Shown here in pieces: positions 8,490 to 17,531 of a stretch of DNA of 64,000 bases. Under the pieces are notes generated by a model, which was not told where the DNA came from, ran no database searches, and was given only the letters and a program-made list of their open reading frames with translations. Position 1 is the first letter of the stretch, and each line of letters starts with the position of its first letter. A program made the translations under genes and the position numbers. Source of the stretch: Nibribacter ruber (GTDB lineage Bacteria; Bacteroidota; Bacteroidia; Cytophagales; Hymenobacteraceae); the NCBI RefSeq assembly GCF_009913235.1, contig NZ_CP047897.1, forward strand, positions 558,001-622,000. The letters run 5' to 3'.

Positions 8490-9804
8490 ACGTATATTCC
8501 TTGCGCTGGGCATCTGGGTTTTTCTCTTGGTCTCTTCTTCGGCCTGGGGCAAGACCCTGACCGTGTGCAAGTCATGTGCCTATGCCTCTGTGAAAACGGC
8601 GGTGCAGAAAGCCAAGCCTGGAGATACCGTTTTGGTGAAAGGCGGTCTCTACCAAGAGTCTGGCATTGAGGTGAACAAGCCTTTGGTGTTGCTAGGGCAG
8701 AATTACCCTGTCATTGACGGTAAAAATACGGGAGAGATCATCTCCATCACGTCTGACCAAGTGACGGTGCAGGGCTTCACGCTTCAGAACGTGGCCACTA
8801 GTTATAGAAGAGATGATGCAGCCATCCGGGTTCTAGGCCGTAACCATATTAAAATCCTGGACAATACCATTTTAAAGACCTTCTTTGCTATTTACCTGCA
8901 GAATGCAGAAGACATTGTCATCAAAGGCAACAAGGTGAAGGGAGAGAACGCCAACCGCAATGAAACGGCATTGGGCAATGCCATTCACCTATACTACTGC
9001 AACAACGCCGTCATTAGTAACAATGACGTGCAGGGCCACCGAGACGGCATTTACCTGGAGACGGTGAAAGATGCCAAAGTGCACCACAACCTCAGTCACC
9101 AGAACCAGCGGTACGGCATGCACTTCATGTTCTCTGACCGCAACGTGTACACGCACAACACCTTCAAACAGAACGGGGCCGGCGTGGCGGTCATGTACAC
9201 GCATAATGTGCACATGGCGCATAATACCTTTGAAGACAATTGGGGAGCCGCCTCCTATGGGTTGCTCTTAAAAGACATTAGCAACAGCACCATTGAGAAT
9301 AACTTGTTCAGGGGAAATACCACGGCGCTACACATGGAAAGCTCCAGCCGCCTCCAGATCAGACGCAATGATTTTGAACGAAACGGCTGGGCGGTGAAAC
9401 TGCTTACATCCTGTTTGGAAGACACGTTTCAACTAAACAACTTTACAGGCAACTCATTTGATGTGAGTACCAACGGCAGTTCGGCCAATAACTTTTTTGA
9501 GCGTAATTACTGGGAGCGCTACACGGGCTATGATTTGGGCCGAGACCAGATAGGTGATGTACCATACCGGCCCGTGAGTTTGTACTCCATGTTGGTAGAG
9601 AAAGTGCCGGCTTCTGTGATGTTCATGCGCAGTTTCATGATTGACCTGCTGGACAGCATGGAGCGTGTACTGCCCAGCATCATCCCAGACCAATTGGTAG
9701 ACGAACGTCCCTTGATGAAAAAGATACACCATGATACAGATAGAAAACCTGTGCAAGCGCTACGGCAAACTGCAAGTGCTGCAACAGGTGAGCGTCACCT
9801 TTAA
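8473..9804 (+). CDS. nosD: NosD periplasmic maturation protein
   Basis: 443 residues. A Sec signal peptide (about 1-26) precedes a right-handed beta-helix built from parallel-beta/CASH-type repeats (about residues 35-340) with the recurrent pattern of Asn/Asp-rich turns such as NNAVISNNDV. NosD works with the NosFY ABC transporter and NosL to assemble the copper-sulfur CuZ cluster. Its last 25 codons overlap the nosF start in a different frame, a 74-base overlap that is unusually long; the terminal residues look unlike the rest of the family and may be the by-product of an extended frame. Confidence 0.93.
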   Translation: MINLSRRIFLALGIWVFLLVSSSAWGKTLTVCKSCAYASVKTAVQKAKPGDTVLVKGGLYQESGIEVNKPLVLLGQNYPVIDGKNTGEIISITSDQVTVQGFTLQNVATSYRRDDAAIRVLGRNHIKILDNTILKTFFAIYLQNAEDIVIKGNKVKGENANRNETALGNAIHLYYCNNAVISNNDVQGHRDGIYLETVKDAKVHHNLSHQNQRYGMHFMFSDRNVYTHNTFKQNGAGVAVMYTHNVHMAHNTFEDNWGAASYGLLLKDISNSTIENNLFRGNTTALHMESSSRLQIRRNDFERNGWAVKLLTSCLEDTFQLNNFTGNSFDVSTNGSSANNFFERNYWERYTGYDLGRDQIGDVPYRPVSLYSMLVEKVPASVMFMRSFMIDLLDSMERVLPSIIPDQLVDERPLMKKIHHDTDRKPVQALRQTASAATGERHL

Positions 9805-10444
9805 CACTGGCAAAGTAGTCTCCATTATAGGTCCCAACGGATCTGGCAAAACCACCTTGAGCAAATGCATTCTCGGCATGGTCTTGCCAGACACTGGTGA
9901 TATAAAGCTTAACGGCCAGAGCATTCTCAAAGAACATGCCTACCGAAGCCAGATTGGGTATATGCCTCAGATTGGGCGCTACCCAGAGAACATGAAAATA
10001 CGACAGGTGTTCCAGATGCTGCAAGATATGCGGCCATCAGTACATCCTCTGGATGAAGACCTCCTGGAACAGTACAAGCTACCGGCCATGTATGACAAGC
10101 ACATGGGCGCCTTGTCTGGTGGCACCAAGCAAAAAGTGAGCGCCGCCCTGGCTTTCATGTTTAACCCAGACATTCTCATACTGGATGAACCCACCGCCGG
10201 ACTGGATCCCCTGTCTGCTGAAATCCTGAAGCGGAAAATTCTGCTGGAAAAAAGCAAAGGGAAGCTGATCTTAATCACCTCTCACATCATGAGCGAGATT
10301 GAGGAAGTAGCCGACGAGGTCCTGTGCCTGGTAGAAGGGCAGGTGCGGTTCAATGAGACCATTCAGGCCTTGAAGGCCCAAACCCAGGAAGATCGCTTGA
10401 GCCGCGCCGTGGCCAAGGCCATGCGCTTAGAAGAAGTATTATGA
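9731..10444 (+). CDS. nosF: NosF ABC transporter ATPase
   Basis: 237 residues with Walker A GPNGSGKTT (34-42), the ABC signature LSGGTKQ (128-134) and Walker B/D-loop ILDEPTAGLD (150-159). It should form the nucleotide-binding subunit of the NosFY transporter, which is thought to move a sulfur species or copper for CuZ assembly to NosD. The start at 9731 gives the full first strand of the ABC fold (MIQIENLCKRYG), so the overlap with nosD is real on the nosF side. It overlaps nosY by ATGA. Confidence 0.95.
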   Translation: MIQIENLCKRYGKLQVLQQVSVTFNTGKVVSIIGPNGSGKTTLSKCILGMVLPDTGDIKLNGQSILKEHAYRSQIGYMPQIGRYPENMKIRQVFQMLQDMRPSVHPLDEDLLEQYKLPAMYDKHMGALSGGTKQKVSAALAFMFNPDILILDEPTAGLDPLSAEILKRKILLEKSKGKLILITSHIMSEIEEVADEVLCLVEGQVRFNETIQALKAQTQEDRLSRAVAKAMRLEEVL

Positions 10445-11208
10445 GTAAGATTATCAAATACGTGCTGCTTGACATCCTCAAGAGCAAAATCATCATAGGC
10501 TACACGCTGTTTCTGCTGCTGCTTTCCTTGGGCTTGTTTTATTTGGGCGGAAGTCCGGAGAAGGGAATTCTTAGTCTTCTCAACCTGGTGCTGCTCACGG
10601 TGCCGCTCATCAGTATTGTGTTTGCCACTACGCACTTTTACAATTCATATGAGTTCATGGAGTTGTTGGTGGCCCAGCCTATTACGCGGCAGAAGATTTT
10701 CCTGAGCGAGTTTCTGGGCGTGGCCTTCTCGCTTTCGGCTGCGTTTGTGGTAGGCGTGGGCCTACCGGTGCTGGTGAGCGGAGCGGGGCTTACGGGCCTG
10801 TTTCTGGTGCTCACAGGATTATTCATCACCTTTATTTTCGTGGCCCTGGCCTTTCTGGCCTGCGTTCTCACCCGTGACAAGGCCAAAGGCATAGGATTTG
10901 CCCTGTTGTTGTGGTTTTTCTTTGCCCTCTTATATGACGGTCTGGTATTGCTAATCCTGTATTCTTTTAGCGATTATCCCTTGGAATACCCCGCATTAGC
11001 CATGACCGCTCTCAACCCGATAGACCTTGGCCGGATTATGGTATTGCTGAACCTGGATGTGTCCGCGTTGATGGGGTATACTGGCGCCTTGTACAAGAAT
11101 ATTCTGGGCAGCAGCTGGGGAATCAGCCTGTCGTTTGGGTTGCTGATGCTATGGATTGTTTTACCACTGCTTAGCGCCAAAAGGATCTTTTCCAGAAGAG
11201 ATGTATAA
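10441..11208 (+). CDS. nosY: NosY ABC transporter permease
   Basis: 255 residues with about six transmembrane helices (near 15-33, 45-63, 95-120, 125-145, 155-178 and 225-245), as expected for an ABC-2 type permease partnering NosF. It is the last gene of the nos operon, coupled to nosF by a 4-base overlap and followed by a clear terminator. The conserved region around LLVAQPITRQKIFLSEFLG is typical of ABC-2 permeases. Confidence 0.93.
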   Translation: MSKIIKYVLLDILKSKIIIGYTLFLLLLSLGLFYLGGSPEKGILSLLNLVLLTVPLISIVFATTHFYNSYEFMELLVAQPITRQKIFLSEFLGVAFSLSAAFVVGVGLPVLVSGAGLTGLFLVLTGLFITFIFVALAFLACVLTRDKAKGIGFALLLWFFFALLYDGLVLLILYSFSDYPLEYPALAMTALNPIDLGRIMVLLNLDVSALMGYTGALYKNILGSSWGISLSFGLLMLWIVLPLLSAKRIFSRRDV

Positions 11209-11275
11209 CCTTATTGTATTCTATATTTAATAGTCATCGTCAGGCCTTCGGGCAAAGTTTGTTTATGTTGAAAAG

Positions 11276-11305
11276 AAAAGCGCCACCTACTTAGGTGGCG
11301 CTTTT
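11276..11305 (+). terminator. Terminator of the nos operon
   Basis: A perfect stem AAAAGCGCCACCTA with its reverse complement, ending in CTTTTCTCGTTTTT. The final T-run is the left end of palindromic element copy 4, so terminator and element abut. Confidence 0.9.
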
Positions 11306-11307
11306 CT

Positions 11308-11344
11308 CGTTTTTGGCTCTTTTTCAGAAAACCAGCCAAAAACG
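11308..11344. repeat. Palindromic element, copy 4 (37 bp)
   Basis: Left arm CGTTTTTGGCTCTTTTT, centre CAG, right arm AAAACCAGCCAAAAACG. It is the only intergenic copy that is not 38 bp. It follows the nos terminator directly, between co-directional genes. Confidence 0.9.
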
Positions 11345-11468
11345 CCAGGCCGTGAATGATTAGATAGCCAATTCTTGAAAGTGCTTTTTAACACCTACCA
11401 GAGTGATTCCTGTCATTTTACAAGGCTTGGTTTTAGGCTAAACTTGTAGAAATCTAAAGACAGCCAAT

Positions 11469-12092
11469 ATGAACTCTATCCTGATTATGGCCCTGATAAA
11501 CCCCATGACTTATTCTTCATACAGAACTTTGGTAGAAACGCTTGCAGAAGAAGGCAGTACCACGGGCCTTGAGCAAACAGATGAGCGCATTGCCTTCACC
11601 AAGCTTAATCTGCAACGCATGAAACGGGTAGAGAAACAATTTGCCATGCTCCCCGAAATGGCAACCCTTTTGCAGAAGCACCAGCCTCATTGGCGGTGGC
11701 TTTTATTAGTAGAGTCCTGGTGCGGAGACGGGGCCCAGACAATTCCTGCCATTGCGTCCATTGCCCAATCTGTGCCTACCATTGAGTTGCTTATTGTGCC
11801 GCGCGATGAGAACCAGAGCCTTATGAACTCTTGCCTGACCAACGGAAGCCGCGCCATTCCCAAACTAATCTGCGAGAACCATCATACGGGTGAACGGTTA
11901 TTTACCTGGGGGCCCCGCCCGGCCGCCATTCAAGAAAAACTTGTACAGTACAAAGCGGAAAATCCTGGGGCTACGCATGAAGAATACATGACCCAGGTGC
12001 ACGGTTGGTACGCAAAAGATAGAAGTGCCGCCCTACAGCAAGACTTGCTTGCTTTAATGGAGCAAATTCTGGAACCAGCACAGGTGGTATAG
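11469..12092 (+). CDS. Thioredoxin-fold family protein
   Basis: 207 residues. The thioredoxin-like fold is recognised by the LLLVESWCGDGAQTIP block (79-94), in which the usual WCxxC active site is reduced to WCGD (Cys85 only), and by AIPKLI near residue 136, the cis-proline loop. With a single active-site cysteine it cannot form the classical CxxC disulfide; a bacilliredoxin- or glutathione-type role, or a structural one, is possible. There is no signal peptide, so it is cytoplasmic. It is monocistronic, convergent with the next gene. Confidence 0.8.
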   Translation: MNSILIMALINPMTYSSYRTLVETLAEEGSTTGLEQTDERIAFTKLNLQRMKRVEKQFAMLPEMATLLQKHQPHWRWLLLVESWCGDGAQTIPAIASIAQSVPTIELLIVPRDENQSLMNSCLTNGSRAIPKLICENHHTGERLFTWGPRPAAIQEKLVQYKAENPGATHEEYMTQVHGWYAKDRSAALQQDLLALMEQILEPAQVV

Positions 12093-12130
12093 CCAAGTCT
12101 GTAACTAGCCAACCAAAATAGTGATTGAAT

Positions 12131-12227
12131 ACGCATCTTACGTAGATGAAAAAGCGGGATTCTACCAGCATGGTGACTTTTAAACTAACCCTGCCAGTAA
12201 AATTCCGCTTTTATAAAGTAGATGCGT
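12131..12227. terminator. Long imperfect inverted repeat between convergent genes
   Basis: Outer arms ACGCATCTTAC/GTAGATGCGT and inner arms AAAAGCGGGATT/AATTCCGCTTTT pair across about 97 bases. It lies between genes ending at 12092 (+) and 12247 (-). The inner arms end in T-runs, so it may act as a bidirectional terminator. This is one of two convergent gaps without the 38-bp element. Confidence 0.5.
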
Positions 12228-12246
12228 TTCCGATTGGAGCTTCTGG

Positions 12247-12486
12247 TTATTGGGGGGCAATTGGCTGTTGTTGGGTTTGCACCTCTTGGGAAGAGGTCAC
12301 AGTATCTACGCGTAACCTAGCCGAGTCATCGTCTCCTTCCAGTTGAGGCGAAATCTCATCTCCTGCGCCAATTTCCACGCTTTCATCTGTTGCCATGTCC
12401 TGGGTGGTTTGCCGGGTTGTTGTAGTATTGCTGTCTCCGCATCCAAATCCTAACAGCACGGTTGCTACCATTAGTACCTTTTTCAT
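12247..12486 (-). CDS. Small lipoprotein of unknown function
   Basis: 79 residues from the ATG at 12486 (MKKVLMVATVLLGFGCGDSN), which gives a textbook lipoprotein signal with lipobox LGFGC (Cys17). The mature part is low complexity, rich in Thr, Asp, Glu and Gln, and likely disordered. An in-frame extension to 12573 would put 29 extra residues before the signal and was rejected. I recognise no family. It may be a membrane-anchored linker or a lineage-specific surface protein. Confidence 0.55.
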   Translation of the reverse strand: MKKVLMVATVLLGFGCGDSNTTTTRQTTQDMATDESVEIGAGDEISPQLEGDDDSARLRVDTVTSSQEVQTQQQPIAPQ

Positions 12487-12685
12487 AATCTTCTGCATTA
12501 GGTAAAGCCATTTAAACGCTTTGGTAAACAAGGGGTTGCGTGGAAATAAAGATTGTGGTTTGGGGCATGGCAACTAATGAAAGACTGGCTTAACTGCAGT
12601 CTTCTATGTATTTTAGAAGCGGCCCCGTTTCAGAAAACAACCAAGTAAGACCTTTGGGGGACGGGCCTTACGCATAATAAACCCG

Positions 12686-13984
12686 ATGCCTCAATCTACT
12701 CTCTCCAATTCCCTTTCTTGTGCCTTCCCTAAAAAAAGTTGGGTCATGGTGGCCTTGGCGCAGCTGGTGGTGGTGGCGGTTTTAGGTTTGTTCTTGCGCT
12801 ATCTGCAGATGGGCACCCTCACTGGCATAAACTTTAAATTTTTATTGCACGCCCATTCCCATGTAGCGCTGCTGGGCTGGCTCTATTCTGCGGCCTTCCT
12901 CACCTTGGTCACCGTGTACCTTCCTCCTGCAATAGCTTCTAAACGAGTGTACGGATGGCAATTCTGGCTTTCTCAAGGCGCGGTGGTGGGCATGCTGGTT
13001 TCTTTTCCGGTGCAGGGGTATGCCGCGGCGTCCATCACCTTCAGCACGCTCCATATCCTATTAAGTTATTGGTTTATCTACCAGTTCCTGAAAGATGCCA
13101 AAGCCACGGGTGTGCAGGAGGGGCGACATCAGACCTCTTTTGCCTTCGTGCGAGCCGCCCTGTTCTTTTTAGCACTGTCCTCGCTGGGGCCGTGGGCCAT
13201 GGGACCCATCATGGCCACGGGGCATAGTGGCGAGCCTCTTTACTATAACGCCATTTACTTCTACCTGCATTTTCAATACAACGGCTGGTTTACCTTTGCC
13301 GTGCTGGGGCTGCTTTTCTGGTGGCTGGAGCATCTTGGCATAGTAACGCCACAGCAAAAGAGGTTCAAGTTTGTTTTTCACTTGTTCTTCTGGGCCTGTC
13401 TGCCGGCTTATCTGCTCTCGGTCCTCTGGGTGAAACCTGCCATGTGGGTGTATTGGGTGGGTGGCGTGGCCGGGGCACTGCAGGTGGCGGCGGGGCTTTT
13501 GCTCTTGTCCTTCCTCTGGCCTCAAAGATCTTTCTTGCTTTCTCAACTAAAAGGGTGGCCCAGGGCCTTTTTCCTTCTTTCCATGACGGCCCTTGCCCTA
13601 AAATTAACCATGCAATTGGTGACGGCCTTTCCTTACATGGCGCAGTTGGCTTTTCAGGTGAGGCATTTCATTATCGGCTACCTGCACCTGGTGTTGATTG
13701 GCGGCATTAGCTTCTTTTTCATGGGTTTCATGGCCCGCATGGGCTGGCTTGCTATTAAAGGATGGGCTGGTTGGGGTTTGGGGCTATTTGTCGCGGCCTT
13801 TATCCTGTCTGAGGGGCTCTTGTTTCTACAGGGGATTTTCTTTTGGTTGGGGCTGGGGGCCATTGACCGGTACGCACTCTGGTTGTTTCTGGTAAGCGTA
13901 TTCTTGCCCGTGGGTGTCTTGTTGCTATTTGCAGCCCAACGAAAGCACGCTTATCACAAAAAGCCGCCCGTTATGGATAGTTAA
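12686..13984 (+). CDS. NnrS/heme-copper oxidase subunit I-like membrane protein
   Basis: 432 residues and about twelve transmembrane helices. The second helix carries LLHAHSHVALLGWL (His55, His57, His59), and further His residues occur in later helices, for example in HFIIGYLHLVLIGG. The layout resembles NnrS and cytochrome oxidase subunit I-like proteins, which bind heme and copper and, in NnrS, are linked to NO tolerance. A second protein of the same general type is encoded at 20451. Placed after the nos region and before a B12-dependent ribonucleotide reductase, a role in nitrogen-oxide stress is plausible but inferred. The stop lies three bases before palindromic element copy 5. Confidence 0.7.
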   Translation: MPQSTLSNSLSCAFPKKSWVMVALAQLVVVAVLGLFLRYLQMGTLTGINFKFLLHAHSHVALLGWLYSAAFLTLVTVYLPPAIASKRVYGWQFWLSQGAVVGMLVSFPVQGYAAASITFSTLHILLSYWFIYQFLKDAKATGVQEGRHQTSFAFVRAALFFLALSSLGPWAMGPIMATGHSGEPLYYNAIYFYLHFQYNGWFTFAVLGLLFWWLEHLGIVTPQQKRFKFVFHLFFWACLPAYLLSVLWVKPAMWVYWVGGVAGALQVAAGLLLLSFLWPQRSFLLSQLKGWPRAFFLLSMTALALKLTMQLVTAFPYMAQLAFQVRHFIIGYLHLVLIGGISFFFMGFMARMGWLAIKGWAGWGLGLFVAAFILSEGLLFLQGIFFWLGLGAIDRYALWLFLVSVFLPVGVLLLFAAQRKHAYHKKPPVMDS

Positions 13985-13987
13985 TTC

Positions 13988-14025
13988 CGTTTTTGGCCTA
14001 TTTCCCGGAAATCAGCCTAAAAACA
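13988..14025. repeat. 38-bp palindromic element, copy 5
   Basis: Left arm CGTTTTTGGCCTATTT, centre CCCGG, right part AAATCAGCCTAAAAACA, ending in CA in place of CG. It lies in a convergent gap; its right arm overlaps the left arm of the terminator that follows. Confidence 0.9.
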
Positions 14026-14068
14026 AGAAAGGCTAGCAGGAAGATACGCCTACTAGCCTTTCTTGTTT
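14021..14068. terminator. Bidirectional terminator overlapping the palindromic element
   Basis: A 20-bp stem with one mismatch (arm AAACAAGAAAGGCTAGCAGG at 14021-14040 with 14049-14068). It serves the convergent genes ending at 13984 and 14085; the first bases of the stem are the end of element copy 5. Confidence 0.8.
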
Positions 14069-14084
14069 ATAAAAGGTAACGTGC

Positions 14085-17000
14085 TTAGCTACAGCCTAAA
14101 CTGTTGCCGCAATTCAAGCATTTGTAGCATGTGCCAGATCGTATGGTCAGGTGGCCGCAGCTGTTGCACACGGGGGCATCCCCCAGCATGTTAGCCATAA
14201 TCTTCTGGGTTTGTTGCACCAGAGTCTCGCATCTTTCAGTTGCCACGGAGGGCAGGGCGCTATCTAATGGGTACTTCTCCTGTGCCGCGCTGTTTACCTG
14301 GTCTTCCAGAACAGAGGCAGTTGGTTTCTGCCCAGGTGATGGTTCCTGGGTGTTGGGCACGTGCACCAGGTCGGTCCGGCCCAGGTATTCATAGGCAAGC
14401 AGCCTGAACAGATAGTCTAACAAGGAAGTGGACTGTTTGATGTTGGGATGCTCCACCCGGCCGGCGGGTTCAAAGCGGGTGAACACAAATCGGTTGACGA
14501 ACTCCTCCAACGGTACCCCGTATTGCAAGCCCAGCGAAACCGAAATGGCGAAACAGTTGAGAATGGACCGGAAAGAGGCCCCTTCTTTGTACATGTCAAT
14601 AAACACTTCGCCCAGACTGCCATCTGCATACTCACCAGTGCGTACGTACACGGTCTGGCCGTCTATCTTGGCCTTTTGGGTAAAACCATTTCGCTTGTCC
14701 GGTAATTTGTGCCGCTCCACCATATGCGAAAGCTGCTGCCTGAATTGATCATTGGAGGCGTCTGCTAAAATGGCTTGGGCTGCCTTCAAAACTTGCTCGC
14801 TGTTATGCAAATGCTGTTGGGGTTCAGGCGGGTTGGAAGCGGTATCCTCTACTGTGGCATCCTGGGTTTTGGAGGAGAGTGGTTGTGAAAGCTTGCTACC
14901 GTCACGGTAGAGGGAACATGCTTTTAAGCCTAGTCTCCAGGAGGTTTCATAGCAATGGGCTACTTGCTCCACTGTGGTCTCATGCGGCAGGTTGATGGTT
15001 TTGGAGATGGCCCCTGAGATGAAAGGCTGTACCGCGGCCATCATGTGAATGTGACCTTCGGGTGAGATGAACCGTCGGCCTTTGTCGCCGCAGGGGTTGG
15101 CACAGTCAAAAACCGCGTAATGTTCTTCTTTCAGAAAAGGAGCTCCTTCTACCGTCATGGTGCCAAACAGGTATTCATTGACCTCTTGGATCTGGCGGAC
15201 AGTGAGTCCCAGCGTTCTCAATAAGTCAAAGTCTGGTTTTTGGTAGGTGGCTGGCTGAATGCCCAGCCGCTCCAGGCAAGTTTCTCCCAAGGTATACCAA
15301 CTGAACAGGCTGCGGGTGTCAAAAGCGGTGGCCAGCGCGGCCTCCAGCACTTCCAGATCCTCAGTTAAAAAACCTTTGTCTAACAGGGCAGCGGGATGCA
15401 CATGGGGGGCGTTCTGTAAGGTGGCGTGGCCTTTAGCGTAATTAATTATGGAAGTTATTTGCTCTTCTGGATACCCCAATCGGTTCAGGGCCAAAGGAAT
15501 GGACTGGTTGATGATTTTGAAATATCCGCCACCGGCCAGCTTTTTGAATTTGACCAGTGCAAAGTCTGGCTCTACGCCGGTGGTGTCACAGTCCATGAGC
15601 AAACCAATGGTGCCTGTAGGGGCGATGACGGTGGCCTGCGCATTTCTGAAACCATGCTTCTCACCCAGGTCCAGGGAGTTTTGCCAGGCTTTTTGCGCCG
15701 CCAGTAGAATAGGGGCGGGACATCGTTCCTGGTCCAGACCCTTGGCCGGAAGGTGCAACTGTTCATAAGCCTCTATTCGGTCATGGGCAGCGTGCTGGTG
15801 GTTTCGCAGAACCCGCAACATGGCCTCTCGGTTGGGAGCGTACATGGCAAAAGGTCCCAGTTCAGCCGCCATTTCAGCCGAGGTCTGATAGGCCGTGGCC
15901 GTCATGAGGGAGGTGATGCCGGCGGCCAGTGCCCGGGCCTGGTCACTATTATAAGGTAATCCTTGAATCATGAGCAAAGCCCCCTGGTTGGCGTACCCCA
16001 ACCCCAGCGTACGGTACTGATACGAACGAACGGCCACCTCCTCTGAGGGGAATTGGGCCATCAACACCGAAATCTCCAATACAACCGTCCAGAGGCGGCA
16101 AGCATGAGCGAAGGCCTCTGTGTCAAATTCCTGAGTTTGTTGGTTGTAAAAAGCCATTAGGTTCAAAGAGGCCAGGTTGCAGGCCGTATTATCCAGGAAC
16201 ATGTACTCAGAACAGGGGTTGGAGGCATTGATTCTACCCTCAGCGGGGCAAGTGTGCCAATCATTGATGGTGGTATCAAATTGAAGCGCGGGGTCTGCGC
16301 AGGCCCAGGCGGCCTCGTTGATCTGTCGCCAGATATCTTTGGCGGGCACACTGCGCATGATCTTTCCGGTGGTGCGGGCCTTCAGGTGCCAGTCCTGGTC
16401 CTGGGTCATCGCCTCAAAGAAAGTGTCAGGTACCCGCACCGAGTTGTTGCTGTTCTGGCCTGCCACCGTCTGGTAAGCTTCGCCTTCATAGTCTGCTGAG
16501 TAGCCTGCGGCAATGAGAGCGGCTACCTTCCGTTCTTCGTCTTTCTTCCAGTTGATGAAGGCCTCAATTTCTGGGTGGTCCAGGTCCAATGACACCATTT
16601 TGGCGGCCCGGCGCGTGGTGCCCCCAGACTTGATGGCCCCGGCGGCGCGGTCGCCTACTTTTAGAAAAGATAGCAGCCCCGAGGAGGAGCCACCCCCAGA
16701 CAATGGCTCGTCCTTGGCCCTGATGTTAGAGTAGTTGGTGCCTACGCCAGAGCCATATTTAAAGACCCGGGCTTCTTGCAGGAACAGGTCCATGATGCCG
16801 CCTTTAAAGGTTAGATTGTCCTGGGCTGAAAGAATGAAGCAGGCATGCGGCTGGGGACGTTCATAGGAAGTAGTTGACTCCTGGGCCTTTCCAGTAAGGG
16901 GGTCAACGTAAAAATGCCCCGACGACGGTTCAGAGATGCCATAAGACTCATATAGGCCGGTGTTGAACCACTGTGGGGAGTTGGGCGCGGCGTACTGACC

Positions 17001-17381
17001 CAACAGCATGTATGCCAGCTCATCATAAAAGACCTGGGAATCCTGCTCTTTTTTAAAGTACCCGTACCGCGAGCCCCAGGCCCGCCAGCAGTTGGCCAAC
17101 CTGTGCACCACCTGCCGTACAGAGGTTTCAGGGGCCAGGGTGCCGTCTTGCTGGGGTACGCCCGCCCGCCTGAGGTATTTTTGAGCTAGAATGTCGGTGG
17201 CAATCTGAGACCACTGGGCAGGTACTTCCACGTCCTCCAGTTGGGAGACAATCTCACCTAGCGGGTTTTTAATGACGGAAGACCGCCGTTCATATAAAAA
17301 TTGGGAGAACGGTGATTCTCCCTCCTGGGTAAAATGCCTGACAAAGGAGAGGCCCCGTTGGGGATGGGTTTGTTTTTTCAT
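14085..17381 (-). CDS. nrdJ: Adenosylcobalamin-dependent (class II) ribonucleotide reductase
   Basis: 1098 residues. The enzyme reduces ribonucleotides to deoxyribonucleotides using a radical from coenzyme B12, so it needs no oxygen. Visible features are an N-terminal region with the PHACFILSAQDNL strand near residue 180, the NPCSEYMFLDNTACNLAS active-site block near 388, the APTGTIGLLMDCDTTGVEP loop near 580, and a C-terminal zinc ribbon with CNSCGHLTIRSG and CYKCLNCGNSLGCS, typical of the long NrdJ form. It is transcribed alone. I found no convincing cobalamin riboswitch in the 630-base divergent gap upstream. A class II enzyme fits the anaerobic N2O-respiring lifestyle suggested by the neighbours. 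Confidence 0.96.
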   Translation of the reverse strand: MKKQTHPQRGLSFVRHFTQEGESPFSQFLYERRSSVIKNPLGEIVSQLEDVEVPAQWSQIATDILAQKYLRRAGVPQQDGTLAPETSVRQVVHRLANCWRAWGSRYGYFKKEQDSQVFYDELAYMLLGQYAAPNSPQWFNTGLYESYGISEPSSGHFYVDPLTGKAQESTTSYERPQPHACFILSAQDNLTFKGGIMDLFLQEARVFKYGSGVGTNYSNIRAKDEPLSGGGSSSGLLSFLKVGDRAAGAIKSGGTTRRAAKMVSLDLDHPEIEAFINWKKDEERKVAALIAAGYSADYEGEAYQTVAGQNSNNSVRVPDTFFEAMTQDQDWHLKARTTGKIMRSVPAKDIWRQINEAAWACADPALQFDTTINDWHTCPAEGRINASNPCSEYMFLDNTACNLASLNLMAFYNQQTQEFDTEAFAHACRLWTVVLEISVLMAQFPSEEVAVRSYQYRTLGLGYANQGALLMIQGLPYNSDQARALAAGITSLMTATAYQTSAEMAAELGPFAMYAPNREAMLRVLRNHQHAAHDRIEAYEQLHLPAKGLDQERCPAPILLAAQKAWQNSLDLGEKHGFRNAQATVIAPTGTIGLLMDCDTTGVEPDFALVKFKKLAGGGYFKIINQSIPLALNRLGYPEEQITSIINYAKGHATLQNAPHVHPAALLDKGFLTEDLEVLEAALATAFDTRSLFSWYTLGETCLERLGIQPATYQKPDFDLLRTLGLTVRQIQEVNEYLFGTMTVEGAPFLKEEHYAVFDCANPCGDKGRRFISPEGHIHMMAAVQPFISGAISKTINLPHETTVEQVAHCYETSWRLGLKACSLYRDGSKLSQPLSSKTQDATVEDTASNPPEPQQHLHNSEQVLKAAQAILADASNDQFRQQLSHMVERHKLPDKRNGFTQKAKIDGQTVYVRTGEYADGSLGEVFIDMYKEGASFRSILNCFAISVSLGLQYGVPLEEFVNRFVFTRFEPAGRVEHPNIKQSTSLLDYLFRLLAYEYLGRTDLVHVPNTQEPSPGQKPTASVLEDQVNSAAQEKYPLDSALPSVATERCETLVQQTQKIMANMLGDAPVCNSCGHLTIRSGTCYKCLNCGNSLGCS

Positions 17382-17493
17382 GGCAATGGATATTAAATGG
17401 TTTGAGAATCAATTCATTGGTAAAAGCCCCTGTAGCGGGCAATGGGGCGCAGCCTCTTTCTTTTTCCATTCTTGTTGCATGGCCATGATTGAT

Positions 17494-17531
17494 CGTTTTT
17501 AGGCTATTTTCAGAAAATCAAGCCAAAAACG
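17494..17531. repeat. 38-bp palindromic element, copy 6
   Basis: Left arm CGTTTTTAGGCTATTTT, centre CAG, right part AAAATCAAGCCAAAAACG. It lies 113 bases upstream of the nrdJ start in the divergent gap. Confidence 0.93.
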
